From assembly GCF_000328475.2 (NCBI RefSeq), contig NC_026495.1:124001-188000 (forward strand): a stretch of 64,000 nt of DNA. The letters run 5' to 3'. The number at the start of each line of letters is the position of its first letter. Position 1 is the stretch's first letter. The DNA comes from Mycosarcoma maydis. Its lineage: Eukaryota; Basidiomycota; Ustilaginomycetes; Ustilaginales. The position numbers and the translations under genes are program-made. A model generated the notes under the pieces. That model worked only from the letters and a program-made list of their open reading frames with translations. It made no database searches and was not told the DNA's origin. This document shows, one piece after another, positions 61,038-64,000 of this stretch.

Positions 61038-62195
61038 CTAGACGAATCGCCATGTGATACCATCCAAGACGCCCTTGTCTTTGTTGTCCAGCTGTTCAAA
61101 CACACTCGGGCTGCAATCTAAAGCATGATCTGTACAAGTGGGGCATTCATCCGTAGCAAAAGCATACGCCGTCTTACCCTTCCAGCTGATCTCGACCTTT
61201 TTACCGCAGAGCGAGTTGTGGTTGGGGTTGCCTGAGCTCGGGTTGTACTTCTCGAAAAGGTCGCGAGAGATGGCGACGATGGGCTGGTCGTCGCTGTTGA
61301 CAATGCCGCAGGCGCCGAGGCCAGTGTTGTAGAAGGTGGCACGACCGATGAAGGGCGCTGAGGTGGAGTACAGGGAGGCGGTCGAAGGCGCGCCCGGTGG
61401 TGAGGTAAAAGCTGGAGGAGTGTAGCCGTTGATCGAATTGTCTGAGGAGCCCGAGGATGGCGTCGACGGTCGTTGGTACTCATCCGCTGGTGGAGTAGAC
61501 TTGTGCTGGTTAGGCTGATCGTGGGAAGGCGCCTGTTTTGATTGGTCGGCCGGCTGTGGCTGTGGCTGTGGCTGTGGCTGTGGCTGTGGCTGTGGCTGTG
61601 GCTGTGGCTTCTTGGGCTTCTTAATCATCTTTGGCGATTGAGGTTGTGGCTGCATTGGCTGAGGCTGGTTTGGACCAGCCTTTTCACAAGCTGGAGCTTG
61701 CTTGTCCTGCTGAGCGTTCTTAGCAGGGGCTTGCTTCGCATCGTCTTTGGCAATATCACCAGAGGTATCCTGAGCAGGAACTTGATGCACATCATCCTTG
61801 GTGGCGTCACCAGTGGTAGCACCGACGCCCGCACCAGAAAAGCCGTGAAGGTACAACTGAAGACTTTGAGCATCGCCGTACTCCTCGTAGTGTTTCAACG
61901 CAGCTTCGAGCTTGTGCTGCTGTGACTCGTACCTGTCGTGAGCTGACACATTGCCATTATTATCGCCTACATCTCTGCGAGCGACACGAACAGCTTCAGA
62001 GGTGCGTTGGTAAAGACTTGAATCAGAGTTGAAATGGCGATGAAATTTGTGGTTGGGATCGTTTCGATGGCTGGACACAAGAAGACTGTGAGCATGATGG
62101 AGACCATGAACGGGACGTGCGTTCGCAAACGTGACGTGGGAGGTTGCCATGACCAGCATGGCGACGAGGAAGGTTGAAAGGCACGAAAAGAGCAT
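61038..62195 (-). CDS. Secreted double-psi beta-barrel (RlpA/expansin-like) protein with QP repeats, 385 aa
   Basis: The start is ATG 62195, giving a signal peptide MLFSCLSTFLVAMLVMATSH...FANA; the frame continues upstream without a better start. After a His/Asp-rich segment there is a long low-complexity linker, Gln/Pro/Lys-rich, with about nine QP dipeptides encoded by a GGCTGT hexamer repeat (plus 61552-61608). The C-terminal ~100 residues form the DPBB domain: GRATFYNTGLGACGIVNSDD, PIVAISRDLFEKY, CGKKVEISWKGKTAYAFATD and ECPTCTDHALDCSPSVFEQL. The G-x-x-T-x-Y, GACG, and C-G-x-x-V patterns, plus the paired cysteines, are typical of fungal barwin-like secreted proteins (cerato-platanin/expansin neighbours, RlpA fold). 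The catalytic Asp of glycoside hydrolase 45 is not obviously conserved, so a carbohydrate-binding or wall-loosening role is inference. Confidence 0.85.
   Translation of the reverse strand: MLFSCLSTFLVAMLVMATSHVTFANARPVHGLHHAHSLLVSSHRNDPNHKFHRHFNSDSSLYQRTSEAVRVARRDVGDNNGNVSAHDRYESQQHKLEAALKHYEEYGDAQSLQLYLHGFSGAGVGATTGDATKDDVHQVPAQDTSGDIAKDDAKQAPAKNAQQDKQAPACEKAGPNQPQPMQPQPQSPKMIKKPKKPQPQPQPQPQPQPQPQPQPADQSKQAPSHDQPNQHKSTPPADEYQRPSTPSSGSSDNSINGYTPPAFTSPPGAPSTASLYSTSAPFIGRATFYNTGLGACGIVNSDDQPIVAISRDLFEKYNPSSGNPNHNSLCGKKVEISWKGKTAYAFATDECPTCTDHALDCSPSVFEQLDNKDKGVLDGITWRFV
61552..61608. repeat. GGCTGT hexamer repeat encoding (QP)n
   Basis: About nine nearly perfect GGCTGT units on the plus strand; on the minus strand they read CAGCCA, giving Gln-Pro repeats in the linker of the DPBB protein. 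Copy-number change would alter linker length in frame. Confidence 0.9.
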
Positions 62196-63909
62196 TGTGA
62201 CGAATTCAAACGCACGAAGCGGAAGAAGTAGGGAGCAAAGATGTGGTGGTGAGGGAGAATGGGCGAGCAGCGCAAAAAGGGCGCGAGAGGCTGGAAAATC
62301 TGGGGAGCGTGTAGGATTGTGGTCGGAGATGCAGCAGAGGTTGTCTGAAGGGCAGAGATGGAGAGTGAAAAGAGCTGACACTGTGTTAACATCCGGAATT
62401 GGGAAGGTGTACGGACGACAAGGAAGAGACGTTCTGTTCAGGAAATCGACACTCCTCTTATGCTTGTTGACGAAGCATTGACGCTGATCATTCGCGCGGC
62501 AGCACTGACGAGTAGCAGACCCCCAGAGCACGGTGCCAAAGGCGCACAGGTATTCTTACACCAACATCAAGTTCCCTGCTCGTCATTCGTTCGCATGTTG
62601 CGTGTCGCTGCGTATTTTCACTCACCTGTGACTGTTGAGCGAGTTGGATTGTGTTACGATCAGAAACCAACGGGTCAAGGGGGAAATAAACCTGTTACGA
62701 GATATGGACCGATGGCGCAAGATCAAGCCAAGAACCCCAAAAATAAAGAAGTCGCCGTGGACGAACCGAACGGATTCAAGCGGAAAGAGACAAGGGCAAT
62801 CAGCGTCGACTTTCAAACTCAAGATTTCTTGCCGATCGCTCCGTTGATGACCGAGAATTGCATCCTCTCGACCTCAATTCAGTCTCGACTGCTGACATTG
62901 TCGAGGTCTAGCTTATGGCGCGACCTTGACTTACCGAGCGGAGGGCAAGAGGGGAAGCCGAATCGAGCAAGTCACAGCTACAGGTAGAGAATCGATAGAG
63001 CGAAGTGTGCGAGAAGGAAAGCGGAAGGGATAAAAATCAGAAAGGATGCAAGAGGGGAGTCTGGCACAAAGGAGGTCGAGTAGGAGGAAGGAAAAGGGGC
63101 GACTTGAACTTGATCAACAAGGTTCGAGGGTGTGTCCCCTCAAACTCACTTTTTTACGATGCTGTTATATAGAAACGGGGGTAGCGACGCAGAGACAAGT
63201 TTTGGAGGTCGACTTTTGACCGATGCTCAGAGCTTGATGCACGATCGGAAGTCTCGCCGGAAATGCCGTGCTGAACTTCCTTGTTCTCGTCACTCGTGAT
63301 TTGAAAAGCTTGCAGCCACGATGTGACGGTACAAAGGGGAGATAAAAGGCAAGCAGATACGAAATGAAGTCGGTTTCTGGCTGCCTTAAAGCGTCGCCAA
63401 GCATGCTTTTCTGCGGTACTTGGCGAGAGCCTCATCTCCGAAAAGTTGTGCTACAACGTCGAGCCTGCCGACTGGCCCTTTCCCGAATCACATGCCTGAT
63501 CGAGTCGAGGCAATCGGATCTTCTCTTCACGATCTCATCGTGGGTGCACTAGAGAGAGTAGGACCCCCACCGTGAGACGGTCAGGTTTTGGCTTGGCATG
63601 GGAATGTTGATACCCTCGCAGCCATAGCGTGTAGCAGGCTAGCAAATGTGATACAAGCAAAGGCCCTCGGTGCTCGTCCCTGCGTTCTCTTTGTTGCAAA
63701 CGCATAGACGCAGTCTGTGGGTCCTGTTGTGCTTCAAGGCCGTTCGGTTCTCATCCCTCCTCAAGCGCAGCCACAAAGTGACATGACGAGCGATCGCACT
63801 CGTGACTCGTGACTGTGACTCTTTAGACAATCGTAAATATTCTTTTCCTTTCTATTCGACACGCAAAAAACACTCTCAGCTCGCAGCTTTCAGCTTTGCT
63901 TGCCTCGAT
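62196..63909. other. Intergenic 1.7 kb between the DPBB promoter and the right-edge gene
   Basis: A 175-codon plus-strand ORF with a true ATG (62460-62987) lies here but shows no recognisable domain; I leave it uncalled. Motif variants occur near 63290 (CTCGTGATTTG) and 63800 (ACTCGTGACTCGTGACTG). Nothing else recognised. Confidence 0.5.
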
Positions 63910-64000
63910 TCAGGCAAATACCCAACCAGCAAGCTCATCAGCCCACACAGCCAGCTCGTTGCTCACGTTGGCTTCCTTGAATCGCAGCTTGGCCTCGGCC
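63910..64000 (-). CDS. C-terminal 29 codons of a gene entering from the right edge
   Basis: A minus-strand frame reads AEAKLRFKEANVSNELAVWA then DELAGWVFA and a TGA (plus 63910-63912), with no Met in this stretch. The sequence is coherent, amphipathic and helix-like, and it ends in an intergenic region, so it is probably the 3' end of a real gene whose body lies beyond 64000. Too short to assign a family. It could also be a chance open segment. Confidence 0.4.
   Translation of the reverse strand, partial: AEAKLRFKEANVSNELAVWADELAGWVFA

Noticed and set aside
62460..62987. 175-codon plus-strand ORF with a true ATG
   Set aside because: No recognisable domain, overlapped by an open minus frame, and of a length possible by chance; left uncalled pending transcripts.
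1..64000. tRNA or rRNA genes
   Set aside because: No cloverleaf with A and B boxes and no rRNA-like sequence was recognised; a covariance-model scan was not possible here.

Overview
The window looks like a gene-dense basidiomycete smut-fungus chromosome, most likely Ustilago maydis or a very close relative. The protein families are fungal: a class IV chitin synthase, a DASH kinetochore subunit, an FG nucleoporin, SWR1, and a Zn2Cys6 factor. Most large genes lack introns, and the few introns seen are mostly 73-140 nt with GTRAGT-type donors. The species is an inference from protein similarity and recalled gene order (chs7 - eIF4A - SWR1), not from a search.

Layout, left to right. A minus-strand gene of unknown function runs off the left edge (1-1575). 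After a 3.6 kb repeat-rich divergent intergenic region come chitin synthase (+, 5171-8992), DAD1 (+, two exons), HEL2/ZNF598-type RING ligase (-), eIF4A (+, 8-nt first exon), an unrecognised three-exon gene (-), a Zn2Cys6 transcription factor (-), a small Dabb-fold protein (-), SWR1 (+) and a bHLH factor (-) whose N-terminus resembles the C-terminal lid of acyl-CoA-synthetase-type enzymes. The right half holds ATP synthase epsilon (-, three exons), a TMEM256/DUF423 membrane protein (-, two exons), an FG nucleoporin of the Nup1/Nup124/Nup153 kind (+), a two-helix membrane protein (-), a gene-poor 5 kb stretch, a secreted tyrosinase (-, two exons), a DUF866 zinc protein (-, four exons), a large disordered protein (-), exocyst Sec15 (+), a secreted double-psi beta-barrel protein (-), and the last 29 codons of a gene entering from the right edge (-).

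The genes are mostly independent housekeeping functions: translation and ribosome quality control, chromatin, kinetochore, nuclear pore, mitochondrial ATP synthesis, and exocytosis and cell wall. No tRNA, rRNA, transposon, CRISPR array or operon was seen. Noncoding DNA is strikingly marked by a short motif, TTCACGA / TCGTGAA, occurring singly, as inverted pairs and as tandem arrays. I found it in nearly all longer intergenic regions and in two introns, but did not notice clusters in any long coding exon.

The observations most worth following up are the bHLH-lid fusion (27828-30329), the noncoding-restricted motif family, and the 30-nt ultrashort intron or in-frame TGA in the Zn2Cys6 gene (19485-19514). 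Exon structures were worked out by hand from splice consensus, reading phase and family fit; none has transcript support here.
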